Below, piece after piece: positions 49,603 to 56,965 of a stretch of DNA of 64,000 bases; positions within the stretch are counted from its first letter, which is position 1, and every line of letters starts with the position of its first letter. Position numbers and translations under genes: made by a program. The notes under the pieces are model-generated. The model searched no databases. It was not told the origin of the DNA and saw only the letters and a list, made by a program, of their open reading frames with translations. This DNA comes from Bradyrhizobium sp. AUGA SZCCT0176 (GTDB lineage: Bacteria; Pseudomonadota; Alphaproteobacteria; Rhizobiales; Xanthobacteraceae): positions 31,154-95,153 of the forward strand of contig NZ_JAFCMB010000019.1 in NCBI RefSeq assembly GCF_018130145.1, given 5' to 3'.

Positions 49603-50296
49603 GTGGTTTTTCGTCCCCAATGACAAATGCGAACGCCGCGGGCGTCGCATGCTTGAGTTCTTCAAAAAGCGCGTCGTCTACCCGGACTATATGTATCACT
49701 TCAAGAAGGGTGGCCATGTCGCGGCCTTACACGCGCATCTGAATAACGCACTGTTCTTCAAGATCGACATCCAGAACTTCTACTACTCCATCGCTCGAAT
49801 GCGGGTCACACGGGCGTTGCGTGCGTGGCATTACCCTGGCGCCGGCACCTTCTCAATGTGGTCCTGCGTTCGCAATCCAGGACCGGGACCCCAGCACACA
49901 TTGCCTATCGGCTTCGTTCAATCCCCGCTCCTCGCAAGTCTCGTGTTGATGAAGTCACCGGTCCACGACGCGATTGAGCGCGCTCGGGCTAACGGCGTAT
50001 GCGTTTCGGTCTACCTTGATGACTTCATCGGATCTCACAACGATCTCGCCGTTCTCACGGCGGCGTACGAAGATATCAGGAACACGTGTGTTGCTGCTGG
50101 TCTCATACCCAATCCCGGCAAGCTCGTACCGCCACAAGCGGCGATCACGGCGTTCAACTGTGATCTGACCAACGGATCGGCGGTGGTCATGGCAGATCGG
50201 ATAGGTAAATACTTCGCATCGCCAGATCGCACGCCGATGTCCGACGCGGGATTTATCCACTACATGAGCATGGTTGCGTCCAAGAACTTCCCATAA
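49562..50296 (+). CDS. Compact reverse transcriptase of unassigned class
   Basis: The protein has 244 residues. Palm-domain motifs are clear: FFKIDIQNFYYSIAR (motif A, Asp69), LPIGFVQSPLLASLVL (motif B, about 114-129), VCVSVYLDDFIGS (motif C, YLDD at 151-154) and LIPNPGKLVPP (motif D region, about 181-191). A YHFKKGGHVAALHAHL segment precedes motif A as in other bacterial RTs. It lacks a maturase/X domain, an endonuclease and a visible retron VTG motif, and is shorter than most group II intron, DGR and retron RTs. The start at 49562 is inferred; GTG 49538 is possible. It resembles no class I can name; an Abi/unknown-group defence RT is my best guess. Confidence 0.85.
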   Translation: MIENYKFKYRSRNKWFFVPNDKCERRGRRMLEFFKKRVVYPDYMYHFKKGGHVAALHAHLNNALFFKIDIQNFYYSIARMRVTRALRAWHYPGAGTFSMWSCVRNPGPGPQHTLPIGFVQSPLLASLVLMKSPVHDAIERARANGVCVSVYLDDFIGSHNDLAVLTAAYEDIRNTCVAAGLIPNPGKLVPPQAAITAFNCDLTNGSAVVMADRIGKYFASPDRTPMSDAGFIHYMSMVASKNFP

Positions 50297-50303
50297 GAGA
50301 AAA

Positions 50304-50330
50304 GGCCCCGGCTTCCCGAGGCCCTTCCCT
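50304..50330. terminator. Hairpin after the RT gene, probably bidirectional terminator
   Basis: GGCC-C-CGG (50304-50311) pairs with CCG-A-GGCC (50316-50323) around CTTC, eight bases after the RT stop. CTTCCCTT follows on the plus strand, and on the minus strand the stem is followed by TTTTCTCTT, so it could stop both RT and tRNA-Gly transcripts. Confidence 0.55.
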
Positions 50331-50350
50331 TAGAAACATCAAGGCGAACG

Positions 50351-50388
50351 GCGTAATCCGCCATCTCTGCAAAAGCGGCGGGTTACGC
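50351..50388. repeat. Palindromic repeat, family G (GCGTAATCCGCC)
   Basis: GCGTAATCCGCC (50351-50362) is mirrored by GGCGGGTTACGC (50377-50388) with one mismatch, and is followed by CTAGCCCGCCCTACG. It looks like a host intergenic palindrome lying inside the integrated element. Confidence 0.55.
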
Positions 50389-50423
50389 TATCGCTAGCCC
50401 GCCCTACGAATTTTGTCCGGAAA

Positions 50424-50461
50424 TTTTGGAGCGGGCGAAGGGAATCGAACCCTCGTATGCA
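50424..50461 (+). repeat. Proximal attachment repeat within tRNA-Gly
   Basis: This is the partner of 49101-49138, identical over 38 bp. It covers the 3' acceptor strand, T arm and variable loop of the tRNA, the segment normally duplicated by tRNA-targeting integrases. Confidence 0.88.
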
Positions 50462-50500
50462 GCTTGGGAAGCTGCCGTTCTACCATTGAACTACGCCCGC
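50427..50500 (-). tRNA. tRNA-Gly (anticodon CCC)
   Basis: On the minus strand GCGGGCG at 50500 downward pairs with CGCCCGC, followed by discriminator T and an encoded CCA. The D arm contains AGTTCAATGGTAGAAC, the anticodon loop is TTCCCAA in a GCAGC/GCTGC stem, and the T arm reads GAGGGTTCGATTCCCTT. It is the integration site of the adjacent element. Confidence 0.96.
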
Positions 50501-50649
50501 GAACGCTTTTGCGCTCCCCTGATTAGCCGACCCCGGGCGTTCCGCCAAGCGGTACCCGCGCCTCCCCGTCCCAGGCCCTTAACGGCTTACAAAGATTCCA
50601 GATGCGCGCTTTGATGACGGTGTTATGATCCTGCCGGGGTTGGTGGCGT

Positions 50650-51228
50650 ATGGCGGGGCGGGGCTACAGCATTTTTGACACGGGGATCGGCCGGTGCGGA
50701 ATCGCATGGGGCGAGCTCGGCGTTATGGGCGTGCAGCTCCCGGAAGCCCGCGAGATCGACACAAGACGGCGGCTGTTCCAGCTTTATCCCGACGCCCGCG
50801 AACTTCGCCCTCCGGAGAATGTCGCCATCGCGATCGAAGGCATCGTGGCGTTGCTGCGCGGCGGCTACAGCGACCTTTCCGATGTCGCGCTCGACATGAC
50901 CGGGATTCCCGCCTTCAACCAGCGCGTCTATCAGCTCGCCCGCACCATCCCGCGCGGCGAGACCCGTACCTATGGCGAGGTCGCAAGTGCGTTACGCGCC
51001 TCGGGCGCGGTGTATTCGGTGGCGCAGGCGATCGCCCGCAACCCCTTCATGATCATCGTGCCCTGCCATCGCGTACTCGAGGCCGGGCACTATGCCGACA
51101 AGATCTCGCCGAACGGCGGCGCCATCTCCAAGCGCCGGCTGCTGTCGATCGAGGGCACCCACCCGACCGCCAGCAAGACCCTGTTCGACGTGCTGCTGCC
51201 GGTTGCGCCGCCGCGCCCGCCTACCTAA
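50650..51228 (+). CDS. ogt: Methylated-DNA-[protein]-cysteine S-methyltransferase
   Basis: This 192-residue suicide enzyme removes alkyl groups from O6-alkylguanine. The C-terminal domain has the helix-turn-helix arginine finger region IPRGETRTYGEVASALRASG and the acceptor cysteine in FMIIVPCHRVLEAG, with GISNGGAISKRRLL-like PNGGAISKRRLLSIEG. The N-terminal part is a short RNase H-like domain starting YSIFDTGIGRCGIAW. An AraC regulator starts nine bases after its stop, giving a likely operon. Confidence 0.93.
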   Translation: MAGRGYSIFDTGIGRCGIAWGELGVMGVQLPEAREIDTRRRLFQLYPDARELRPPENVAIAIEGIVALLRGGYSDLSDVALDMTGIPAFNQRVYQLARTIPRGETRTYGEVASALRASGAVYSVAQAIARNPFMIIVPCHRVLEAGHYADKISPNGGAISKRRLLSIEGTHPTASKTLFDVLLPVAPPRPPT

Positions 51229-51237
51229 ATTTACGGG

Positions 51238-52077
51238 ATGGCCGCGACCACGCTGCTCGAGCGCAAATCCATTTCGGTATCCGATTTCCGCTGCAGCGCG
51301 GGACCCGGCGATAAGCCTTTTGCCGAGCTGCACCGCTGCCACTCCATTTCCTATGTCCGCAAGGGCAGTTTTGGCCTGCACTGCCGCGGCAAGTTCAGCG
51401 AATTGGTGGCGGGATCGGTGCTGATCGGCCATCCAGGCGACGAATATACCTGCACCCATGATCACGTCTGCGGCGACGAGTGCCTGTCGTTCTTCCTGGG
51501 GCCGGAACTGGTCGATGCGATCAGCGAAGCCAGGGATATCTGGCAGATCGGCTCGGCGCCGCCGCTCGGGGAATTGATGGTGCTCGGCGAACTGGCGCAA
51601 GCGGCAGCAGATGGTAGCAGCGACATCGGCCTCGACGAGATCGGCCAGGTGTTCGCCAGCCGCTTTGTCGAAGTGGTCTCCGGCAAGCCACGCAAGACTG
51701 GTCCCGACGCCGCCCGCGACCGCCGCCGCGCGGTGGAAACCGCGCTGTGGATCGATGCCAATTCGCACCGCGAAATCGACCTGGAAGATGCCGCCGCGCA
51801 AGCCGGCATCAGCCCGTTCCATTTCCTGCGGCTGTTTTCCGACGTGCTCGGCGTCACCCCGCACCAATATCTGCTGCGCTCGCGGCTGCGCCATGCCGCG
51901 CGGCGGCTGGCCGATGACAACAGCCCGATCACCGCCATCGCCTATGACGTCGGCTTCGGCGACCTCTCCAATTTCGTGCGTACGTTCCACCGCGCCGCCG
52001 GCGCCTCGCCGCTGCGGTTCCGCCAGGCCTCGCGGGGGAAGCGCAAGATTCTCCAAGAACGGCTTGCCCTCAACTAG
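51238..52077 (+). CDS. AraC-family transcriptional regulator
   Basis: The protein has 279 residues. The N-terminal cupin-like sensor (about 1-140) contains CHSISYVRKGSFGLHCRGKF and a Cys/His-rich loop (GDEYTCTHDHVCGDECL), which could bind metal or be redox-active. The C-terminal double HTH reads EIDLEDAAAQAGISPFHFLR, then LFSDVLGVTPHQYLLRSRLR and ITAIAYDVGFGDLSNFVRTF. It sits directly after ogt, and its targets could include that operon, but nothing in the sequence shows an Ada-type methyl acceptor. Confidence 0.9.
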   Translation: MAATTLLERKSISVSDFRCSAGPGDKPFAELHRCHSISYVRKGSFGLHCRGKFSELVAGSVLIGHPGDEYTCTHDHVCGDECLSFFLGPELVDAISEARDIWQIGSAPPLGELMVLGELAQAAADGSSDIGLDEIGQVFASRFVEVVSGKPRKTGPDAARDRRRAVETALWIDANSHREIDLEDAAAQAGISPFHFLRLFSDVLGVTPHQYLLRSRLRHAARRLADDNSPITAIAYDVGFGDLSNFVRTFHRAAGASPLRFRQASRGKRKILQERLALN

Positions 52078-52132
52078 CTAGGGTTTCTCCAGGTTGCGCG
52101 GCATTCCCGCGCGGTTTTGACTGGAGAACACC

Positions 52133-52492
52133 ATGTACGACCACATCGGATTACGCGTCGGAAATCTCGACGCCAGCGTGCGCTTCTATACGGCAGCGCT
52201 CGCACCCCTCGGCTTTGTGCTGTGCTCGCGCGACGATTCCGGCGCCGGCTTCGGCCCCAAGGGCGAACCCGCGCTTTGGCTGCACTTGCACAAGGGCGCC
52301 GCCGGCACCGGCGCCCATGTCGCGTTCCGGGCGCCGGATCATGCCGCGATCAAGCAATTCCATGCCGAGGGACTTAAGGCCGGCGGCCGCGACAATGGCG
52401 GCGCGGGCGCACGGGCCGATTACAGCCCGACTTACTACGCGGCGTTCCTGATCGATCCTGACGGCAACAATGTCGAGGCGGTTTGTACGTAG
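52133..52492 (+). CDS. VOC (glyoxalase/bleomycin resistance) family protein
   Basis: This 119-residue protein with one complete vicinal oxygen chelate unit opens YDHIGLRVGNLDASVRFYTA (first His ligand), has LWLHLHKGAAGTGAHVAF in the middle (second His region) and closes YAAFLIDPDGNNVEAVC with the terminal Glu ligand. Members are metal-dependent isomerases, dioxygenases or drug binders; the substrate is unknown. GGAGAA precedes the ATG. Confidence 0.88.
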   Translation: MYDHIGLRVGNLDASVRFYTAALAPLGFVLCSRDDSGAGFGPKGEPALWLHLHKGAAGTGAHVAFRAPDHAAIKQFHAEGLKAGGRDNGGAGARADYSPTYYAAFLIDPDGNNVEAVCT

Positions 52493-52500
52493 GTGCGCAC

Positions 52501-52595
52501 CGTAGGGTGGGCAAAGCGAAGCGTGCCCACCATTCAAGACAACGGTGTGGATAGATGGTGGGCACAGCGCGAAGTGCGCCTTTGCCCACCCTACG
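52501..52595. repeat. Palindromic intergenic repeat, family B, second copy
   Basis: CGTAGGGTGGGCAAAGCGAA on the left is mirrored by TTTGCCCACCCTACG on the right, with inner GTGCCCACCATT and ATGGTGGGCAC arms. It follows the VOC gene stop by eight bases. Confidence 0.88.
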
Positions 52596-52634
52596 GACCG
52601 ATGCCTCTCATTCTCATTTGAAGGACCCTGCCTC

Positions 52635-53036
52635 ATGGCTTCCATCCACAAGGACATCATCATCGACGCCAACCCGAACGACGTCTGGGATGCGGTGCGC
52701 GATTTCGGGGCGTTGCATACGCGGCTGGTGCCGGGCTTCGTGCTCGACACCCGCCTCGACGGCGACGCGCGGATCGTGACGTTTTCCAATGGCACGGTGG
52801 CGCGCGAACTTTTGGTCGATTGCGACGATGCACGGCGGCGGCTGGTTTATGCTGTCATCAGCGAACGGATCAAACAGCACAGCGCCTCGGTGCAGGTGAC
52901 CGCGGAAGGCAACGGCCGCAGCCGGCTGGCCTGGACCGTCGACGTGCTGCCGCATGAAATCGCGCCTTACATGAACGCGCAGATGGATCAGGCGGCGCTG
53001 GCGATGCAGAACGCGCTTGGGAAAGCCGCGGCATGA
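52635..53036 (+). CDS. SRPBCC-family (polyketide cyclase-like) protein
   Basis: The protein has 133 residues. A START-like helix-grip fold is indicated by the N-terminal KDIIIDANPNDVWDAVRDFG, the strand RIVTFSNGTVARELLVD and the C-terminal amphipathic helix NAQMDQAALAMQNALGKA. The family binds hydrophobic ligands. Its stop overlaps the next gene by four bases (ATGA), so the two form a unit. Confidence 0.83.
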   Translation: MASIHKDIIIDANPNDVWDAVRDFGALHTRLVPGFVLDTRLDGDARIVTFSNGTVARELLVDCDDARRRLVYAVISERIKQHSASVQVTAEGNGRSRLAWTVDVLPHEIAPYMNAQMDQAALAMQNALGKAAA

Positions 53037-53563
53037 TTTCCGCGTTTCTCGAAGCGCTCGGCGCGGTCGGTCCCTCAGCCGACCGCGCCGGCAAGATGGA
53101 CCTGTACGGACGCTTCATCGGCTCCTGGGATCTTGACGTCAGGCAATTTGCCGACGACGGCCGCGAGCGCCGCCGCGCCGGTGAATGGCATTTCGGCTGG
53201 GCGCTGGAGGGGCGCGCGATACAGGATGTCTGGATCGTACCGCCGCGTGGCGAAGGGCGCCACGGCGACGCCACCGCCAAGATCAATTCCTATGGCACGA
53301 CGCTGCGGGTCTACGATCCCGATATCGACGCCTGGCGGATCCAGTGGACCGACCCGGTGGCGCGAAGTTTTCTGCAGATGATCGGGCGTGCTGAAGGCCA
53401 TGACATCGTGCAGCACGGCACGCGGCCGGATGGACAGCTGATGCGCTGGAGTTTTTCCGAGATCACACCTAACTCGTTCCTCTGGCGCGGCGAGATCTCC
53501 GCCGACAACGGCGCGAGCTGGCGTGTCAATACCGAGTTCACCGCCCGACGCCGAGCACCGTGA
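53033..53563 (+). CDS. Conserved hypothetical protein (DUF1579-like)
   Basis: The protein has 176 residues and no signal peptide. A lipocalin-like beta barrel is suggested by the GRFIGSWDLDVRQFADDGRE opening, the repeated Trp-containing strands (GEWHFGWALEGRAIQDVWIV) and YDPDIDAWRIQWTDPVARSF. This resembles DUF1579-type proteins. Coupled to the SRPBCC gene upstream, it may act on or sense the same ligand. Function is unknown. Confidence 0.72.
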   Translation: MISAFLEALGAVGPSADRAGKMDLYGRFIGSWDLDVRQFADDGRERRRAGEWHFGWALEGRAIQDVWIVPPRGEGRHGDATAKINSYGTTLRVYDPDIDAWRIQWTDPVARSFLQMIGRAEGHDIVQHGTRPDGQLMRWSFSEITPNSFLWRGEISADNGASWRVNTEFTARRRAP

Positions 53564-53661
53564 TCTGTCGCACAGATCAGCCTTTCGTCCGCTCCTAGCG
53601 TCACCATTTGCGCCCGGATGGCACCGCCTCCGCGGGCCGCGGCGCATTGGGAGGTCGAACC

Positions 53662-54138
53662 ATGACTGGAGCTGACAAGGTTGTGTGTCAGGCGGCCACG
53701 CTGCTGCTGCTGTTTGCCCTGACGACGACGCCGGCGAAAGCGCAATTCGCCGGCTTCGGTGGCGGTGGAGGTGGCGGCGACGACATGATGACGCAGATGG
53801 CGCCGATGCTGGAAATGATGAAGGCGAAGATGGGAAAGCGCCGCTTCGGCATGATGATGCAGACCTTGGGGCCGATGATGGGCCGCATGATGGAAGGTGG
53901 AGGCGGTGGTTTTGGTGGCATGATGGGCGGCGGTGGAATCCCCGGCGGCTTCGGTGGCGGCTATGGCGGCGGCACGGCCGACGGCTATGGCGTCAACATG
54001 GGCGGCATGGGCGGCGGCGACATCATGGGCATGCTCGGCGGCCCTGGCGGCGGCGAGATGATGAGCATGATTCCGCAGCTGATGCGCATGGCCAATATGG
54101 GTGGCAGCCGTCACGGCCGGCGTCATCGGCGGCGCTGA
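53662..54138 (+). CDS. Secreted Gly/Met-rich low-complexity protein
   Basis: The protein has 158 residues, with GGGAGG ahead of the ATG. A signal peptide (about 1-28, ending PAKAQ) is followed by alternating glycine runs and methionine clusters (DDMMTQMAPMLEMMKAKMG, FGMMMQTLGPMMGRMM), then a Gly/Tyr-rich section (GGYGGGTADGYGVNMGGMGG) and a basic end HGRRHRRR. Met clusters of this sort can bind Cu(I), but no domain is recognised. It ends two bases before the convergent MATE gene's stop. Confidence 0.68.
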   Translation: MTGADKVVCQAATLLLLFALTTTPAKAQFAGFGGGGGGGDDMMTQMAPMLEMMKAKMGKRRFGMMMQTLGPMMGRMMEGGGGGFGGMMGGGGIPGGFGGGYGGGTADGYGVNMGGMGGGDIMGMLGGPGGGEMMSMIPQLMRMANMGGSRHGRRHRRR

Positions 54139-54139
54139 G

Positions 54140-55582
54140 CTACGACAGCGCCGGACGAGCCTTGGCAAGGGGACCCTGCTTCGGTCCCCACCGCGTCAGG
54201 ATCACGCTTGCGCAGGACAGCAGACCGAGCAGCATCATCGATGCTGCCGTCAGCATGAAGTAGTCCGTGGCGGTGGCATCGTGCGTCGACAGCCACCAGC
54301 CGCCGATGATGATGAACACTAGCCGCGCGGTCTGCGCCAGCACGGGGCCGAGCACCTTGGCCGCGCCCTGCGATGAAAAATAGCAGGTCGTGGCGAGGCC
54401 GAGGAAGGCATACATCGGCGCCGCCGTAGACAGATACTGCCGGCTTGCGGCGCGCACGCCCGCATTGTCGGTGAAGAGATTGACCCAGATGTCGGGGAAG
54501 ATCGCGATCAAGGTCGCAAGCGCGCCGACCCCGACAAAGGCCACGCCTCCCGCGATCCAGCAGATCCTGCGGGCCCGCGCGATGCGCTGCGCGCCGATCG
54601 CCATGCCGACCATCGGCACCGTCGCGATGCCGACCGCAAAGGCGATCGACGTCAGCATGAATTCGAGCCGCGCGCCGATGCCGTAACCGGCCAGGATTTC
54701 AGTGCCGAAACCCGCCAGCATGTAGGTGAATATGCTGATCGTCAGCACCGACTGCAGCGGCGAGAAGCAGGCGATGGCGCCGACCTTGAGGATGTCGATG
54801 AACATCGCCCAGCGAATCCGCAGGCCGATGAGCTTGGGAACGACGCGCGCACGGCCGGAAAACAGATACCACGTCATCACGGAGATGCTGACCATAAAGG
54901 CGATCAGCGAACCGGCGGCGACGCCGCGCATGCCGAACTGCGGAATCGGCCCGAGGCCGAGACCGAGCGTGCCGCCAAGGATGATCTGGCAGACGGCGGA
55001 AATGAGCATCAGCAGCGACGGCAATTTCATGTTGCCGGTGCCGCGCAGGATGCCGGCCATCGTGTTCATCAGCCACGGCACGACAGCACCGCCGAAGAAT
55101 ATCTGCGTGTAGCCGATCGCCTGCGTCAGCACGTTGCCGCGGCCGCCGAGCAATTCCAGCAACTTGGGGCCGAAGATCAGCATGCCCAGCATGAAGACGA
55201 GCCCGAAGCAGAGGCCGATCAGCAAGGCATGCGCGGCAAGCACCGACGCCCGCTCGGTATCACCGGCGCCGAGCGCGCGCGCGATCGCCGACGCAACGCC
55301 GCCGCCCATGGCGCCACCTGACATCGTCATGGTCAGGATCACGCAGGGAAACACCAGCGCCATCGCGGCCAGCGATTCCACCCCTAACCGGCCGATATAG
55401 GACGTCTCGGCGATCACCACGCAGGTGCCGGCCGAGAGCGCAATGACGTTGGGCCAGGCGAGCCACAGCAGCGTGCGCAGGATCGGACCGTCGATCAGCG
55501 CGTTCTTCGCCGGCGGCGGCGGTGGCGGCAGCGGACGTTCTTCCTCGTCGACGGGAATTTCGGCAACGCCGATATCGGACAT
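54140..55582 (-). CDS. MATE-family multidrug efflux transporter (NorM-like)
   Basis: The protein has 480 residues and about twelve membrane helices. An acidic, proline-rich cytoplasmic N-terminus (DEEERPLPPPPPP) precedes the first half with LLWLAWPNVIALSAGTCVVI and GGVASAIARALGAGD; the second half starts near residue 270 (PLQSVLTISIFTYMLAGFGT). It would exchange cationic drugs for Na+ or H+. It is not closely similar to the DinF-type protein at 30300. Confidence 0.9.
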   Translation of the reverse strand: MSDIGVAEIPVDEEERPLPPPPPPAKNALIDGPILRTLLWLAWPNVIALSAGTCVVIAETSYIGRLGVESLAAMALVFPCVILTMTMSGGAMGGGVASAIARALGAGDTERASVLAAHALLIGLCFGLVFMLGMLIFGPKLLELLGGRGNVLTQAIGYTQIFFGGAVVPWLMNTMAGILRGTGNMKLPSLLMLISAVCQIILGGTLGLGLGPIPQFGMRGVAAGSLIAFMVSISVMTWYLFSGRARVVPKLIGLRIRWAMFIDILKVGAIACFSPLQSVLTISIFTYMLAGFGTEILAGYGIGARLEFMLTSIAFAVGIATVPMVGMAIGAQRIARARRICWIAGGVAFVGVGALATLIAIFPDIWVNLFTDNAGVRAASRQYLSTAAPMYAFLGLATTCYFSSQGAAKVLGPVLAQTARLVFIIIGGWWLSTHDATATDYFMLTAASMMLLGLLSCASVILTRWGPKQGPLAKARPALS

Positions 55583-55745
55583 TTCTGCTCCCGCGCGCGA
55601 AAGGCAACCTTAAGGTCGCGCGCCCATTCAATATTTTGGGCGCATTATCTCGCTGCGCCGAGCTGTTTCCTAGCACGGCAAGGCCTGATTCCGCGTGCGC
55701 GCAACGCAATGGGGCCCTGCGCGATTGCAGGCGAGCGCGCTCCCT

Positions 55746-56795
55746 TTAGCCAATCGACCAGACGAACGGTGCCTTTCCGCCGGTTGGCGGCTTCAAATGG
55801 ACCGGAATATGGCGGCCGCAGCCGGCCGCCAGACCCTCGAACAATCCCTGCAGGACGCTGGCGCAGGCCGGGTGATAATCGCCGACATCGGCCATCAGCT
55901 TCCAGCTTTGCTGCCGGATTTCGAACGTGCCGTCGGACTCGCTGATCTCAACCGCATCATCCTGCGCCTCGAACAGCGCACGCAGGAAGCTGGCAAATTC
56001 CTTCGGCCCGCCGCGGCTCGCCCCGAGGTTTTGCGCGATCTCGTCGAAATATTGCATGCCGATCAGCTTGCCGGTGAGGTGCAACAGATATCGGGCATCC
56101 TCCGGGCCGAAGCATTGCACCATCACGGGAGCCGCGGTCTTCACATATTCCATCGCGTAGTTGCGATAGGCCTTTTCCAACCGCGGCTTCGGCCAGCTTG
56201 CAACAGGCAATGCCGGCGCGGTGGCGGGATCGAAGCGCGGCGCTTCGAGATGCCGCGCGAACACCATCCGCGCATCAAGGTCCAGCGGATGATCATATTC
56301 GCAGTAATAGCCTTCGAGGCCGTCCTGGCCGTCGACGCTTTGCTTCGTGCAGACGAAGCCGAGATTGAGATTGCCGAGCGCCACGCCGTTATTGCCGTGC
56401 CATCCGCGCAGCATCGCGCGCGACACTTCGCCGGGCACGCCGCAGATCGCGGTGCCACGCCAGATCCAGCGCGGCGGCGGATAACGGATCCAGGCCTTGC
56501 GATCGGTCTCGTACATGTATTCGACATGAACGCCGCCGATCCAGTTCGAGAGATAATGATACTGCGCAGCCGCGACCGCCGGCGGCAGATGGCTGAGCCC
56601 GAGTTTTTCCAGCCCCGGCAGGAAGCGTTCCTGCTGCTGGCGGCGAAACACCCGGAACACGAATTCGGCGGCGTCCGCCGTGCCGCGGCGGGAGACGACG
56701 GTGAGAACGAGGCCGGTGAAGAACGCGTGACAGAGATCGGCCACGCTGCGCCACTTCGCCCATTGCGCTTCCCGGGCTGCTTGCTCGCCGCTCAT
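55746..56795 (-). CDS. Conserved hypothetical protein
   Basis: The protein has about 349 residues when started at the ATG at 56795, which has GGGAGAG five bases upstream. Notable segments are HYLSNWIGGVHVEYMYETDR, KAWIRYPPPRWIWRGTAICG and KQSVDGQDGLEGYYCEYDHP. It has no signal peptide and no clear membrane helices. I do not recognise the domain; the YYCEYDHP segment with Cys, Asp and His could be a catalytic or metal site, but this is a guess. Confidence 0.7.
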   Translation of the reverse strand: MSGEQAAREAQWAKWRSVADLCHAFFTGLVLTVVSRRGTADAAEFVFRVFRRQQQERFLPGLEKLGLSHLPPAVAAAQYHYLSNWIGGVHVEYMYETDRKAWIRYPPPRWIWRGTAICGVPGEVSRAMLRGWHGNNGVALGNLNLGFVCTKQSVDGQDGLEGYYCEYDHPLDLDARMVFARHLEAPRFDPATAPALPVASWPKPRLEKAYRNYAMEYVKTAAPVMVQCFGPEDARYLLHLTGKLIGMQYFDEIAQNLGASRGGPKEFASFLRALFEAQDDAVEISESDGTFEIRQQSWKLMADVGDYHPACASVLQGLFEGLAAGCGRHIPVHLKPPTGGKAPFVWSIG

Positions 56796-56840
56796 GTTCT
56801 CTCCCGCCTTCATTCGTTGTTGGCGACGAGCATATATCAG

Positions 56841-56954
56841 CCGTCATTGCGAGCGCCAGCGAAGCAAGCCATGCCACTACGCGTGGAGAGCATGGATTGC
56901 TTCTTCGCTAACGCTCCCTTGCGCAAACGCTTCGCGTTTGTCGCAGGCAATGAC
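56841..56954. repeat. Palindromic intergenic repeat, family D, second (diverged) copy
   Basis: CCGTCATTGCGAGCGCCAGC, then GAAGCAAGCCAT on the left and CATGGATTGCTTC on the right, closing with GCAGGCAATGACAG. It contains an extra GCAAACGCTTCGCGTTTG palindrome in the right arm. Confidence 0.75.
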
Positions 56955-56965
56955 AGAGAGCGAGG

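Larger units (their letters stand above)
49101..50461. mobile_element. Small tRNA-Gly-integrated element carrying a reverse transcriptase
   Basis: A unit of 1323 bp is bounded by perfect 38-bp direct repeats, the right one being part of the intact tRNA-Gly gene. It holds a leader of about 300 bp, a 52-codon peptide gene and an overlapping reverse transcriptase gene. No integrase is present, so it is either mobilised in trans, a satellite, or a relic of a larger island. The base composition drops: only 26 of 60 bases at 49741-49800 are G or C, far below the flanking chromosome. The 50330-50410 part contains a host-type palindromic repeat, which suggests it has been resident for some time. Confidence 0.75.

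Noticed and set aside
49562..50296. Group II intron or retron as the source of the RT
   Set aside because: No maturase/X domain, no intron boundary or domain V-like hairpin downstream, and no recognisable retron msr-msd or VTG motif. Not excluded by a computed search.
50426..50614. Frame reading ERAKGIEPSYAAWEAAVLPL across the tRNA-Gly gene
   Set aside because: It is the antisense translation of the tRNA; this artefact is well known. The same applies to the similar frame at 49001-49234, which reads through the displaced tRNA fragment.
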